Shown: positions 1-6,676 of the stretch, piece after piece
Numbering within the stretch: the first letter of the stretch is position 1
How the letters are laid out: each line of letters starts with the position of its first letter
NCBI GenBank assembly: GCA_934869045.1
Contig: CAKXAF010000022.1
Location: 889-12,057, forward strand
Direction of reading: 5' to 3'
DNA length: 11,169 nt
Origin: an uncultured Nitrososphaerota archaeon
Lineage (GTDB): Bacteria > Bacillota > Clostridia > Oscillospirales > Ruminococcaceae
Translations under genes and position numbers: made by a program
Notes under the pieces: model-generated
Database searches by the model: none
The model's input: only the letters and a program-made list of their open reading frames with translations
What the model was told of the DNA's origin: nothing

Positions 1-1374
1 GTCCTGCATCGGGACTTTCCCCATCAGGCGGGGAAAACCGTCACCGTCGCCGGCTGGGTCAAGACCATCCGGGACTCCAAAGCCCTGGGTTTTATCGAGT
101 TGAACGACGGCAGCAGCTTCAAAAACCTGCAGGTGGTCTTTGAGGCCGCCAAAATCGCCAATTATAAAGACGTAACCCGCTACAACGTCGGCTCTGCCAT
201 CGTTGTTACCGGCGAGGTTGTCCTCACGCCGGAGGCCAAGCAGCCCTATGAAATCCACGCCTCGGAGATCACTCTGGAAGGCGCGTCCACCCCAGATTAC
301 CCTCTCCAGAAAAAACGGCATTCCCTGGAGTTTCTCCGCACCATTGCCCACCTCCGCCCCCGCACCAACACCTTTGAGGCGGTGTTCCGCGTTCGCTCTG
401 TCTGTGCCTACGCGATCCACAAATTTTTTAATGAGCGCGGCTTTGCCTACGTCCACACGCCCCTGATCACCGCTTCTGACTGCGAAGGCGCCGGCGAGAT
501 GTTCCGGGTGACGACTCTGGATGCCAAAAACCCGCCGCTGACCGAGGATGGCAGTGTGGATTTCTCCCAGGATTTCTTTGGGAAAGCCGCCAACCTCACC
601 GTTTCCGGCCAGCTTGAGGCAGAGTGCATGGCCATGGCTCTGGGCAATGTTTACACCTTCGGCCCCACCTTCCGGGCGGAGAAATCCTACACCGCCCGCC
701 ATGCCGCTGAATTTTGGATGGTAGAGCCGGAAATGGCCTTCGCCGACCTCAACGATGACATGCGGGTGGTTCAGGATATGATGAAATTCGTCATCCGCTA
801 CGTCCTGGAAAACTGTCCCGACGAGATGGCGTTCTTCAACAACTTCTATGACAAAGGCCTGGTGGAACGCCTCACCACGCTGGTGGACGCCGATTTCGCC
901 CATGTCACCTATACGGAGGCCATCAAGCTTCTGGAGCCCCATAAGGACGAGTTTGAGTACCCGGTTTACTGGGGGGTGGACCTCCAGACTGAGCACGAGC
1001 GCTGCCTCACGGAGCAGATTTTTAAAAAGCCGGTCTTCGTCACCGATTATCCCCGGGAGATCAAGGCCTTCTATATGCGCCTCAATGACGACGCCAAAAC
1101 CGTCGCGGCCATGGACCTGCTGGTTCCCGGCATCGGGGAGATCGTTGGCGGAAGCCAGCGCGAAGAGCGCTTGGACGTCCTGCTTCAGAGCATGGAATTC
1201 TTCAAGCTGAACCCGGACGACTACTCCTGGTACCTGGATCTGCGGAAATACGGCGGCACCAAACACTGCGGTTTCGGCCTGGGCTTCGAGCGGCTGGTTA
1301 TGTACCTCACCGGAGTTTCCAATATTCGCGACGTCCTTCCATTCCCCCGCACCACCGGTTCGGCGGAATATTGA
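1..1374 (+). CDS. asnS: Asparagine--tRNA ligase (AsnRS), 5' end outside the window
   Basis: This cytoplasmic class IIb aminoacyl-tRNA synthetase charges tRNA-Asn with asparagine using ATP. The reading frame is open from base 1 without a start codon, and 457 residues are visible. AsnRS is usually about 460-470 residues, so only a few N-terminal residues are missing. In fragment numbering, the N-terminal OB-fold anticodon-binding domain spans about 12-110 (VTVAGWVKTIRDSKALGF). The catalytic core carries motif 2 around FRAEK (224-228) and RHAAEFWMVEPEMAF, and motif 3 GFGLGFERL at 424-432. The ending PFPRTTGSAEY is typical of bacterial AsnRS and sets it apart from AspRS. A strong hairpin terminator lies 8 nt after the stop, so the gene is transcriptionally separate from the acetyltransferase that follows. 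Nothing is abnormal apart from the window edge. Confidence 0.97.
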   Translation, partial: VLHRDFPHQAGKTVTVAGWVKTIRDSKALGFIELNDGSSFKNLQVVFEAAKIANYKDVTRYNVGSAIVVTGEVVLTPEAKQPYEIHASEITLEGASTPDYPLQKKRHSLEFLRTIAHLRPRTNTFEAVFRVRSVCAYAIHKFFNERGFAYVHTPLITASDCEGAGEMFRVTTLDAKNPPLTEDGSVDFSQDFFGKAANLTVSGQLEAECMAMALGNVYTFGPTFRAEKSYTARHAAEFWMVEPEMAFADLNDDMRVVQDMMKFVIRYVLENCPDEMAFFNNFYDKGLVERLTTLVDADFAHVTYTEAIKLLEPHKDEFEYPVYWGVDLQTEHERCLTEQIFKKPVFVTDYPREIKAFYMRLNDDAKTVAAMDLLVPGIGEIVGGSQREERLDVLLQSMEFFKLNPDDYSWYLDLRKYGGTKHCGFGLGFERLVMYLTGVSNIRDVLPFPRTTGSAEY

Positions 1375-1382
1375 CCGTACAG

Positions 1383-1413
1383 CGCCGCCGCGGGCCTTCG
1401 CGGCGGCGTTTTT
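1383..1413 (+). terminator. Rho-independent terminator of asnS
   Basis: A perfect 10-bp GC stem is seen: CGCCGCCGCG (1383-1392) pairs with CGCGGCGGCG (1399-1408) around a 6-nt loop. It is followed directly by TTTTTC. The position 8 nt after the asnS stop and the T-run on the plus strand make this a textbook intrinsic terminator. Confidence 0.93.
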
Positions 1414-1630
1414 CTTCCTCATCAATATGGATTCCACCTGGGCGCCGCTGATTCTTTCCTTTATGACGCCTTTCCCGAAACCCGCCGGGAGACCGCCCTG
1501 TTTTTCTATCTTTTCCCGAATCCAGCTGCCCCTGCGCCGCCGTGTGATGAATAGGAGAAGCGCAATCTATCTGCGGGAATACGTAACTCTTTGCACTGTT
1601 TTCCAGATTTTGCTTAAAAGGAGCTATCCT

Positions 1631-2122
1631 ATGGAAATCCGTCCCTACAAGCCGGAAGATCTGCCTGAAATGACCGCTGTGTGGAACGAGGTTGTCGAAG
1701 CCGCCAACGCCTTTCCACAAACCGATCCTCTCTCCCCGGAAGAGGCCGCCTGCTTTTTTGCAGAGCAGAACCGCTCTGCTGTGGCGGTTTCAGAGGGTAA
1801 AGTTATTGGCCTTTACATCCTTCATCCTAATAATATCGGCCGGTGCGGCCATATCGCCAACGCCTCCTACGCCGTAAAGAGCAGCTGCCGGGGAATGCAT
1901 GCCGGTGAGGCGCTGGTGAGGGACTGCATCGACACCGCCGGGAAACTGGGCTTCCACATTCTGCAGTTCAACGCGGTGGTCGCTTCCAACACGGCGGCAA
2001 TCCGGCTTTATGAAAAGCTGGGGTTCCAGCATTTGGGCCGGATTCCCGGCGGTTTCTGTCTCCGGGATGGCAGTTATGAGGACATTCTGCCCTTCTACAT
2101 TTTATTGGAGGATGCGCAATGA
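1631..2122 (+). CDS. GNAT-family N-acetyltransferase, head of the lar cluster
   Basis: This 163-residue protein is the size of a single GNAT domain, which transfers an acetyl group from acetyl-CoA to an amine. It begins MEIRPYKPEDLPEM, the usual GNAT beta1-alpha1 pattern. The acetyl-CoA pyrophosphate-binding motif is the stretch around SSCRGMHAGEAL (R-G-x-H-A-G), and the typical C-terminal NTAAIRLYEKLGF follows. The start at 1631 is chosen because AAAGGAG lies about 8 nt upstream and the GNAT fold begins there. The frame stays open back to 1427, but that stretch is not GNAT-like. The stop overlaps the larE start by 4 nt (ATGA), so the two are probably translationally coupled. The substrate cannot be told from sequence. 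No convincing sigma-A promoter was found in the 1414-1630 gap, although the asnS terminator implies one should exist; I see nothing else in that gap. Confidence 0.88.
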   Translation: MEIRPYKPEDLPEMTAVWNEVVEAANAFPQTDPLSPEEAACFFAEQNRSAVAVSEGKVIGLYILHPNNIGRCGHIANASYAVKSSCRGMHAGEALVRDCIDTAGKLGFHILQFNAVVASNTAAIRLYEKLGFQHLGRIPGGFCLRDGSYEDILPFYILLEDAQ

Positions 2123-2934
2123 ACGAGGCTCTGCGCAAAAATATCCGCGCATACCGCAGCAGCGGTGTTTTTCTGGCCTTTTCCGGCGGGGTAGACAGCG
2201 CCCTGCTGCTGGCTCTTTGCATCCGGGAGCGGGTGCCGGTGACCGCCGTGACCTTCCAGACCACCCTCCATCCACACTGCGACCTGGAAAACGCCAAATC
2301 CGTAGCGGATAAGCTGCACGCGCCCCACCTGGTTTTGGAGGTGGATGAGATGTCTGTTCCGGAAATCCTCCAAAACCCCCCGGACCGCTGCTACCACTGC
2401 AAAAAGCACCTGTTCCGGATGCTGCAGGAACTGGCCGGAGCCCAGGGCTGCGAAACGGTACTGGATGGGACCAATGCCGACGATCTGGGCGAATACCGCC
2501 CCGGACTCCGGGCCCTTCGGGAACTTGGCATCCGCAGTCCTCTGGCAGAATGCGGAGTTTCCAAGGCGGAGGTCCGGGCGCTGGCGGCGGAGCTTGGTCT
2601 GGAGACTGCCTCCCGTCCGTCCGCGCCTTGCCTGGCGACCCGCCTTCCCTATCACGTGACGATTACCTCTGGTTTGTTGAAAAACATTGAAAAAGGTGAG
2701 GATTTTCTGAAAGGGCTGGGGTTCCCCATCATCCGTCTGCGGGTCCATCCGGCAGAAGACGGCGGTCTGGCCCGGATCGAGGTTCCCGCTGACCATTTGG
2801 AAGAGCTGCTTTTTCAGCGTGAACATGTGACCGCATATCTGCGCCAGCTTGGATTTGCCCAGATTACCCTGGATTTAGAGGGGTTCCGTTCCGGCAGCTA
2901 CGACCGGGCCCTGGGCGCAGGCCGATCGGATTAA
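2119..2934 (+). CDS. larE: LarE, ATP-dependent sacrificial sulfur transferase for the nickel-pincer cofactor
   Basis: LarE is a PP-loop ATP pyrophosphatase. It adenylates the carboxylates of pyridinium-3,5-biscarboxylic acid mononucleotide and replaces them with thiocarboxylates, donating the sulfur from its own cysteine and ending with dehydroalanine. The 271-residue product has the PP-loop SGGVDS at residues 22-27, a CYHCKKHLF segment (Cys91, Cys94), LDGTNADD at 115-122 and the signature RPSAPCLATRLPY. Cys171 in that signature corresponds to the sacrificial Cys176 of Lactobacillus plantarum LarE. No cysteine follows Cys171, which argues for the one-shot sacrificial type over the iron-sulfur-cluster type that needs three cysteines. 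The start overlaps the acetyltransferase stop by 4 nt. The gene lies upstream of larB and larC on the same strand. The family call is confident; single-turnover use of Cys171 is inferred from the family. Confidence 0.95.
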   Translation: MNEALRKNIRAYRSSGVFLAFSGGVDSALLLALCIRERVPVTAVTFQTTLHPHCDLENAKSVADKLHAPHLVLEVDEMSVPEILQNPPDRCYHCKKHLFRMLQELAGAQGCETVLDGTNADDLGEYRPGLRALRELGIRSPLAECGVSKAEVRALAAELGLETASRPSAPCLATRLPYHVTITSGLLKNIEKGEDFLKGLGFPIIRLRVHPAEDGGLARIEVPADHLEELLFQREHVTAYLRQLGFAQITLDLEGFRSGSYDRALGAGRSD

Positions 2935-3187
2935 CCGGCAGACGGAAAAGGGTTCTGCAAAAGAATTTGACAGAAACTGGTCAGATGGAATGCCTGCAAG
3001 CTTTGCTGCTTTTCCATGTTTTGGCCGCAGTAAAGAAGCGAGGAGAATGAAGATGGAAATTCGGCCCTAGCAAAATACAGATTGGGATGGCTTGGCTTTG
3101 AACTGGCGGATATTGCAGAAGGGCACATGCCGGGGAACGAGGCTTTTCCCGTAAGAGTTTGGTGCATAAAGAAGGGAGCGCATCGCT
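2935..3187 (+). other. Unusual 253-nt gap inside the lar cluster, possible gene debris
   Basis: All other same-strand neighbours in this cluster overlap or lie within 50 nt, so this gap stands out. It holds a consensus -35 hexamer TTGACA (2967-2972), but no acceptable -10 follows at 16-18 nt. Further on, AGGAG (3041-3045) is well spaced before ATG at 3054, which opens a five-codon frame MEIRP ending in TAG. Those bases match the start of the upstream acetyltransferase gene (ATGGAAAT-CG-CCCTA, about 15 of 17 positions), but MEIRP is a common GNAT beginning. After the TAG, frame 1 stays open from 3034 through 3309 into larB, with a protein-like stretch around WLGFELADIAEGHMPGNEAF (3088-3147) that I do not recognise. 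It could be a broken gene, a short leader peptide or plain spacer. Confidence 0.4.
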
Positions 3188-3859
3188 ATGGAAGAAACGG
3201 AAAACCTGGGCTTTGCCCGGCTGGATCACGACCGTGCCCGGCGCAAAGGCGCGGTGGAGACGATTTTCTGCCAGGGGAAAACCGCCGGACAGGTCGCTGC
3301 GATTTTTGAACGGTTCGCGGCTCACGACGGCTGCGCCTTTGGTACCCGTGCCAGCGAGGAGCAATATCACGCGGTGCTGGAACGGGCGCCCTCTGCTCAA
3401 TATAATGCTCTGGGGCGGGTCATTTATCTCAATCGGGAGAAAGTTACCCGCTGCGGGAAGGTAGCGGTGGTCACCGGCGGCACCGCTGATCTGCCGGTGG
3501 CAGAGGAGGCGGCGCTGTCCGCCGAATTCTTCGGCGCAGAGGTGGAACGCTTCACCGACGTCGGCATCGCTGGGCTGCACCGGCTGCTCTCCGTCATTGA
3601 GGACATCCGAGCGTGCAACGCCATCATCGCCATCGCCGGAATGGAAGGCGCCCTGCCCTCCGTGATAGCGGGGCTGGTGGACAAGCCGGTTATCGCAGTG
3701 CCGACCTCCGTAGGCTATGGCGCGTCCTTCCAAGGTCTGGCCCCACTGCTGACCATGCTCAACTCCTGCGCAGAGGGAATCACTGTGGTCAACATTGACA
3801 ACGGCTTCGGAGCCGGGTATTCGGCGGCACAGATCAACCGGCTGATTTGCGGCGCCTAA
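3188..3859 (+). CDS. larB: LarB, pyridinium-3,5-biscarboxylate mononucleotide synthase (PurE-like)
   Basis: LarB carries out the first step of nickel-pincer cofactor synthesis: it carboxylates nicotinic acid adenine dinucleotide at C5 and hydrolyses the product to the mononucleotide biscarboxylate. The 223-residue product has LGFARLDHDRARRKG at 7-21, the PurE-like phosphate-binding strand VAVVTGGTADLPVAEEAA at 92-109, GMEGALPSVIAGL at 151-163 and LNSCAEGITVVNIDNGFGAG at 191-210. Cys194 aligns with the Cys221 reported to form an adduct with the pyridinium ring in L. plantarum LarB. The product is therefore about 27 residues shorter at the N terminus than the 246-residue L. plantarum protein. 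An in-frame stop at 3167-3169 rules out an upstream start. The ribosome binding site is GGGAG about 9 nt before ATG. The catalytic core looks intact, and the missing part is the N-terminal helical lead-in. Confidence 0.93.
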   Translation: MEETENLGFARLDHDRARRKGAVETIFCQGKTAGQVAAIFERFAAHDGCAFGTRASEEQYHAVLERAPSAQYNALGRVIYLNREKVTRCGKVAVVTGGTADLPVAEEAALSAEFFGAEVERFTDVGIAGLHRLLSVIEDIRACNAIIAIAGMEGALPSVIAGLVDKPVIAVPTSVGYGASFQGLAPLLTMLNSCAEGITVVNIDNGFGAGYSAAQINRLICGA

Positions 3860-3906
3860 ATAATTCGAGTGGACCGGCTGGCCAGCGCCAGATGAAAGGA
3901 GTCAAT

Positions 3907-5142
3907 ATGAAAACTCTTTATTTTGAATGCACTTCGGGCATCAGCGGCGATATGACTGCCGCCGCCCTGTTGGATTTGGGAGCGGACGAACAGGTTTTGC
4001 GGCGCGCGCTGGAAAGCCTGGGACTGGATGGGTGGCATCTGCGTCTATCCAGGACATCCAAATGCGGGATCGACGCCTGTGATTTCGACGTTCATCTGGA
4101 AGAGGAGCAAGAGCACGTCCATGATGAACACGGACACATCCATGAGCACTCCCATGAACACGAGCATGGGCAAGATCACCATCACGCACACGTTCACCGC
4201 AATCTCGCAGACTGCCTGGCAATTTTGGAGGGCGGCAAGCTGACCCCCCGAGCGCTGGAGCTGGCCCGGCGGATCTTTACCGTCCTGGCAGAGGCGGAGA
4301 GCAAGGCCCACGGCGTGCCGGTGGAGGAAGTCTACTTCCACGAGGTCGGAGCAGTGGATTCCATTATCGACATCGCGGCGGCGGCGGTCTGCCTGGATAA
4401 TCTCGGTGCGGACCGGCTGATCTTTGGGAACGTCCGGGAGGGGCGCGGGACCGTCTGGTGCCAGCACGGCCGCATGCCGGTGCCGGTGCCGGCCACTCTC
4501 AACCTGCTTACCGGGGCGGCCATCCCCTTCTCCATCTGTGATACGGAGGGAGAGATGATCACCCCTACGGGAGCGGCAATTATGGCAGCGCTGGGGGAAT
4601 CCTTCACGCCGCCGGCCTCCATGCGGGTGCGGCGGGTCGGCATCGGCGCGGGGAAAAAGGATTTCCCTCACGCCAACATTCTGCGGATCTATGAGCTGGA
4701 AGAAGAGCCGGTCAGCGACCGGGTCCTCCTGATGGAAGCCAACATTGACGACGCCACCGGCGAGGAACTGGGCTATGCTATGGAAAAATTTTTGCAGGCC
4801 GGGGCTCTGGACTGCTGGTTTGAGCCAATCCAGATGAAAAAGAACCGTCCGGCGGTCAAATTCTGTGCCCTGGGACGGGAGACGGATAAGGAAATGCTGG
4901 CCTGCCTGGCGTTTGTGCACACCTCCACCATCGGAGTGCGGTGGATCCCCGTAGAACGGACGGTCTGCCGCCGGGAGATTCTTCCTGTGGAAACGCCCTG
5001 GGGTCCGGCACAGGCAAAACGCATAATCTACGGGGATCACGTGCGGACGGCAGCGGAGTACGAATCCGCCAAAGCGCTGGCGGAAAAGGAAGAGCTTCCT
5101 CTCCGGACGGTCCTGCGGGCCATTGAAGCGGCGGCGGAATAA
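3907..5142 (+). CDS. larC: LarC, CTP-dependent nickel insertase for the nickel-pincer cofactor
   Basis: LarC is the CTP-dependent cyclometallase that inserts nickel into the bis-thiocarboxylate mononucleotide to complete NPN. The 411-residue product begins MKTLYFECTSGISGDMTAAALLDLGA, the family's N-terminal signature. A histidine-rich stretch at about 63-97 has some 14 His with Glu/Asp and is a likely Ni(II) reservoir. The body continues with VYFHEVGAVDSIIDI, GRGTVWCQHGRMPVPVPAT and ITPTGAAI. The C-terminal half, from about residue 275 (LLMEANIDDATGEELG), corresponds to LarC2. In L. plantarum the two halves are joined by programmed ribosomal frameshifting; here one uninterrupted frame encodes both. 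The start at 3907 follows AAAGGAG with 5-6 nt spacing and matches the family start; 20 further upstream codons are open but are not LarC-like. It begins 47 nt after larB and ends the cluster. Confidence 0.96.
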   Translation: MKTLYFECTSGISGDMTAAALLDLGADEQVLRRALESLGLDGWHLRLSRTSKCGIDACDFDVHLEEEQEHVHDEHGHIHEHSHEHEHGQDHHHAHVHRNLADCLAILEGGKLTPRALELARRIFTVLAEAESKAHGVPVEEVYFHEVGAVDSIIDIAAAAVCLDNLGADRLIFGNVREGRGTVWCQHGRMPVPVPATLNLLTGAAIPFSICDTEGEMITPTGAAIMAALGESFTPPASMRVRRVGIGAGKKDFPHANILRIYELEEEPVSDRVLLMEANIDDATGEELGYAMEKFLQAGALDCWFEPIQMKKNRPAVKFCALGRETDKEMLACLAFVHTSTIGVRWIPVERTVCRREILPVETPWGPAQAKRIIYGDHVRTAAEYESAKALAEKEELPLRTVLRAIEAAAE

Positions 5143-5150
5143 AGATAAGA

Positions 5151-5184
5151 AAAACGGGATTCCGGCATATCGGAATCCCGTTTT
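5151..5184. terminator. Bidirectional terminator between larC and the SRPBCC gene
   Basis: A perfect 14-bp inverted repeat is seen, AAAACGGGATTCCG (5151-5164) and CGGAATCCCGTTTT (5171-5184), with a 6-nt loop. It starts 8 nt after the larC stop. On the plus strand it ends in TTTT; on the minus strand the run TTTTTCTTATCTTTATT is more T-rich. It therefore probably ends both the lar cluster and the convergent yfhO operon. The rest of the 130-nt interval holds nothing I can name. Confidence 0.9.
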
Positions 5185-5271
5185 GGCTTCCAGGCTGCTG
5201 AGTAGAATACCGCGCTATCATTAAAACAGTCGGTATGCTACGGAAACCGTCTCATCGGAAAATCTCAATTT

Positions 5272-5664
5272 TCACGACAATGCTCTCTGCAGATCCGAAA
5301 TGAACCGGGCCTGCTGCTTTTTGAGATAAGACTTTGCAAACGGTTTTAAAAAGAACTTTTTTACAAATACCTTCTCCGTAAAATCAACTTCCGTTTCTTC
5401 CCCATTTTGGGTAAAGACACCGATCCAATGGCCTTTTATGCCGCTGTTTTCCAGATCAAATTCCCAGCGCTTATACGGCTCTGCAGCAGTAATCGTAAAG
5501 ATTGTCGCAAAGCCCTTCTTTGTATATTCGACAAACTGCTTTTCACTCAGAATTTCTGTTTTGCTCAAATCGCTGCGCCATGCATAGCTTTCAACTTCTC
5601 TAACGGTTTCCCATACTTTATGAATATCACTTTGGATAACAGCTTTTATGTTCGAAGTTATCAT
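5272..5664 (-). CDS. SRPBCC (START/Bet v1-like) superfamily small protein
   Basis: This 130-residue soluble protein looks like a small SRPBCC helix-grip domain, a fold that binds hydrophobic ligands. It begins MITSNIKAVIQSDIHKVWETVREVESYAWRSDL, the usual first strand followed by the KVWE helix and the YxxWRSD turn. It goes on with alternating strands (KGFATIFTITAAEPYKRWEFDLEN, GHWIGVFTQNGEETEVDFTEKV) and ends in a long basic helix (FFLKPFAKSYLKKQQARFISDLQRAL). There are no catalytic motifs and the ligand is unknown. The start at 5664 is preferred because AGGCGG lies 5 nt upstream and the fold begins there. A GTG at 5715 would add 17 residues that do not fit. It lies 52 nt after the glycosyltransferase stop on the same strand and has no obvious promoter of its own, so it is probably the last gene of that operon. 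Confidence 0.72.
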   Translation of the reverse strand: MITSNIKAVIQSDIHKVWETVREVESYAWRSDLSKTEILSEKQFVEYTKKGFATIFTITAAEPYKRWEFDLENSGIKGHWIGVFTQNGEETEVDFTEKVFVKKFFLKPFAKSYLKKQQARFISDLQRALS

Positions 5665-5716
5665 TTTTACCGCCTCACATGGTCTGATCCCATTGAACAA
5701 GTTCTCTCTGCACACC

Positions 5717-6676
5717 TCAGTGTTCCTCCGGCGGAGTCAGCTCCAAAGCCTCGATGAGGTATCGCGGACGGGATTTGACTTCGATATAGATTTTGCCGAT
5801 ATACTCCCCGACCACACCCATGCAGAGCAGCTGGATGCCCCCCAGCAGCCAGATGGAAGCGATCGTTGCCGACCAGCCGATCACAGCATGACCCAGGAGC
5901 TTGACGATCAGGATATAGACCAGCGCCAGGATGCTTGCTACAAAAATCAGGAACCCAAGCACTGTCACCCAGCGGATGGGTTTGACGGAAAAGGAGGTGA
6001 TGCCGTCAAAGGCAAAGGCCAGCATCTTTTTCAGGGGATACTTACTCTCGCCAGCGAAGCGTTCGCTCCGCTCATACTCCACCGTAGCGCTTTTGTAGCC
6101 GATGAGAGGGACGATCCCGCGAAGAAAGAGGTTCACCTCATCGAAATGCTCCAGGCCCTCCAGAGCGCGGCGGCTCATGAGGCGGTAGTCTGCGTGGTTG
6201 TAGACGATATCCACACCCATAAGCTTCATGAATTTGTAAAAGCCCTGGGCAGTGGCACGCTTGAAAAAGGTATCCTTTTCCCGGCTGGAACGGACGCCGT
6301 AGACTACCTCGCAGCCCTGGTCGAAGGCATCCAGCATTCGATCCATGGCGTCAATATCATCCTGGAGGTCTGCATCCATGGAAATTGCGGCATCACAAAG
6401 GGGCTTCGCCGTCATCAATCCGGCCAGAAGGGCGTTCTGGTGCCCACGGTTCCGGGAGAGCTTGACCCCGCCGAAGCGCGGATCCTGCTGGTGCAGGCCG
6501 GAGATGAGCTGCCAGGTCCGGTCCTTGCTGCCGTCATCCACAAAGAGCACCCGGCTGTCCGGGGAGATCCGGCCCTGGGTCTCCAAGGCGGTGAGCTTGG
6601 CCGCCAGGCGCTTGGAGGTTTCCGGAAGGACCTCCTCTTCGTTATAACAGGGAACTACTACATAAAGCGTTGTCAT
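5717..6676 (-). CDS. GT2 polyprenyl-phosphate glycosyltransferase (CsbB/GtrB/DPM1-like)
   Basis: This inverting family-2 glycosyltransferase should move a sugar from a nucleotide donor to polyprenyl phosphate on the cytoplasmic face of the membrane. The 319-residue product has the N-terminal GT-A fold: VVVPCYNEEE at 6-15, VDDGS at 46-50, LSRNRGHQNAL at 73-83 and the metal-binding MDADLQDD at 100-107. NHADYRLMSRRAL follows at 160-172 and FAGESKYPLKKM at 207-218, both typical of the DPM1/GtrB/CsbB group. Two C-terminal membrane segments lie at about 235-260 and 267-291, then a short basic tail. The start overlaps the yfhO stop by 4 nt (ATGA), so the pair is translationally coupled. In Bacillus subtilis, csbB and yfhO are likewise paired and work with GtcA to glycosylate lipoteichoic acid. 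The sugar carried here cannot be read from sequence. Confidence 0.92.
   Translation of the reverse strand: MTTLYVVVPCYNEEEVLPETSKRLAAKLTALETQGRISPDSRVLFVDDGSKDRTWQLISGLHQQDPRFGGVKLSRNRGHQNALLAGLMTAKPLCDAAISMDADLQDDIDAMDRMLDAFDQGCEVVYGVRSSREKDTFFKRATAQGFYKFMKLMGVDIVYNHADYRLMSRRALEGLEHFDEVNLFLRGIVPLIGYKSATVEYERSERFAGESKYPLKKMLAFAFDGITSFSVKPIRWVTVLGFLIFVASILALVYILIVKLLGHAVIGWSATIASIWLLGGIQLLCMGVVGEYIGKIYIEVKSRPRYLIEALELTPPEEH

Noticed and set aside
1414..1580. Protein-like minus-strand frame in the asnS-acetyltransferase gap (around REKIEKQGGLPAGFGKGVI)
   Set aside because: It is bounded upstream by a TAG and has no start codon or ribosome binding site before running into the asnS antisense, so it cannot be supported as a gene.
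1591..1619. TTGCAC-17-TTAAAA as a promoter for the acetyltransferase gene
   Set aside because: The -10 would overlap the ribosome binding site and place the transcription start almost on the ATG, and it matches consensus poorly.
1427..1630. Upstream extension of the acetyltransferase frame by 68 codons
   Set aside because: GNAT homology begins at MEIRP, and a good AAAGGAG stands just before that ATG. The extension is Pro/Arg-rich and not family-like.
2095..3733. Minus-strand open frames of 243 and 250 residues opposite larE and larB
   Set aside because: Both are shadows of the conserved plus-strand genes, are rich in Arg/Gly/His, and lack plausible starts.
4045..5040. 331-residue minus-strand open frame opposite larC
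   Set aside because: larC is unmistakable on the plus strand, and the antisense translation has no recognisable motif.
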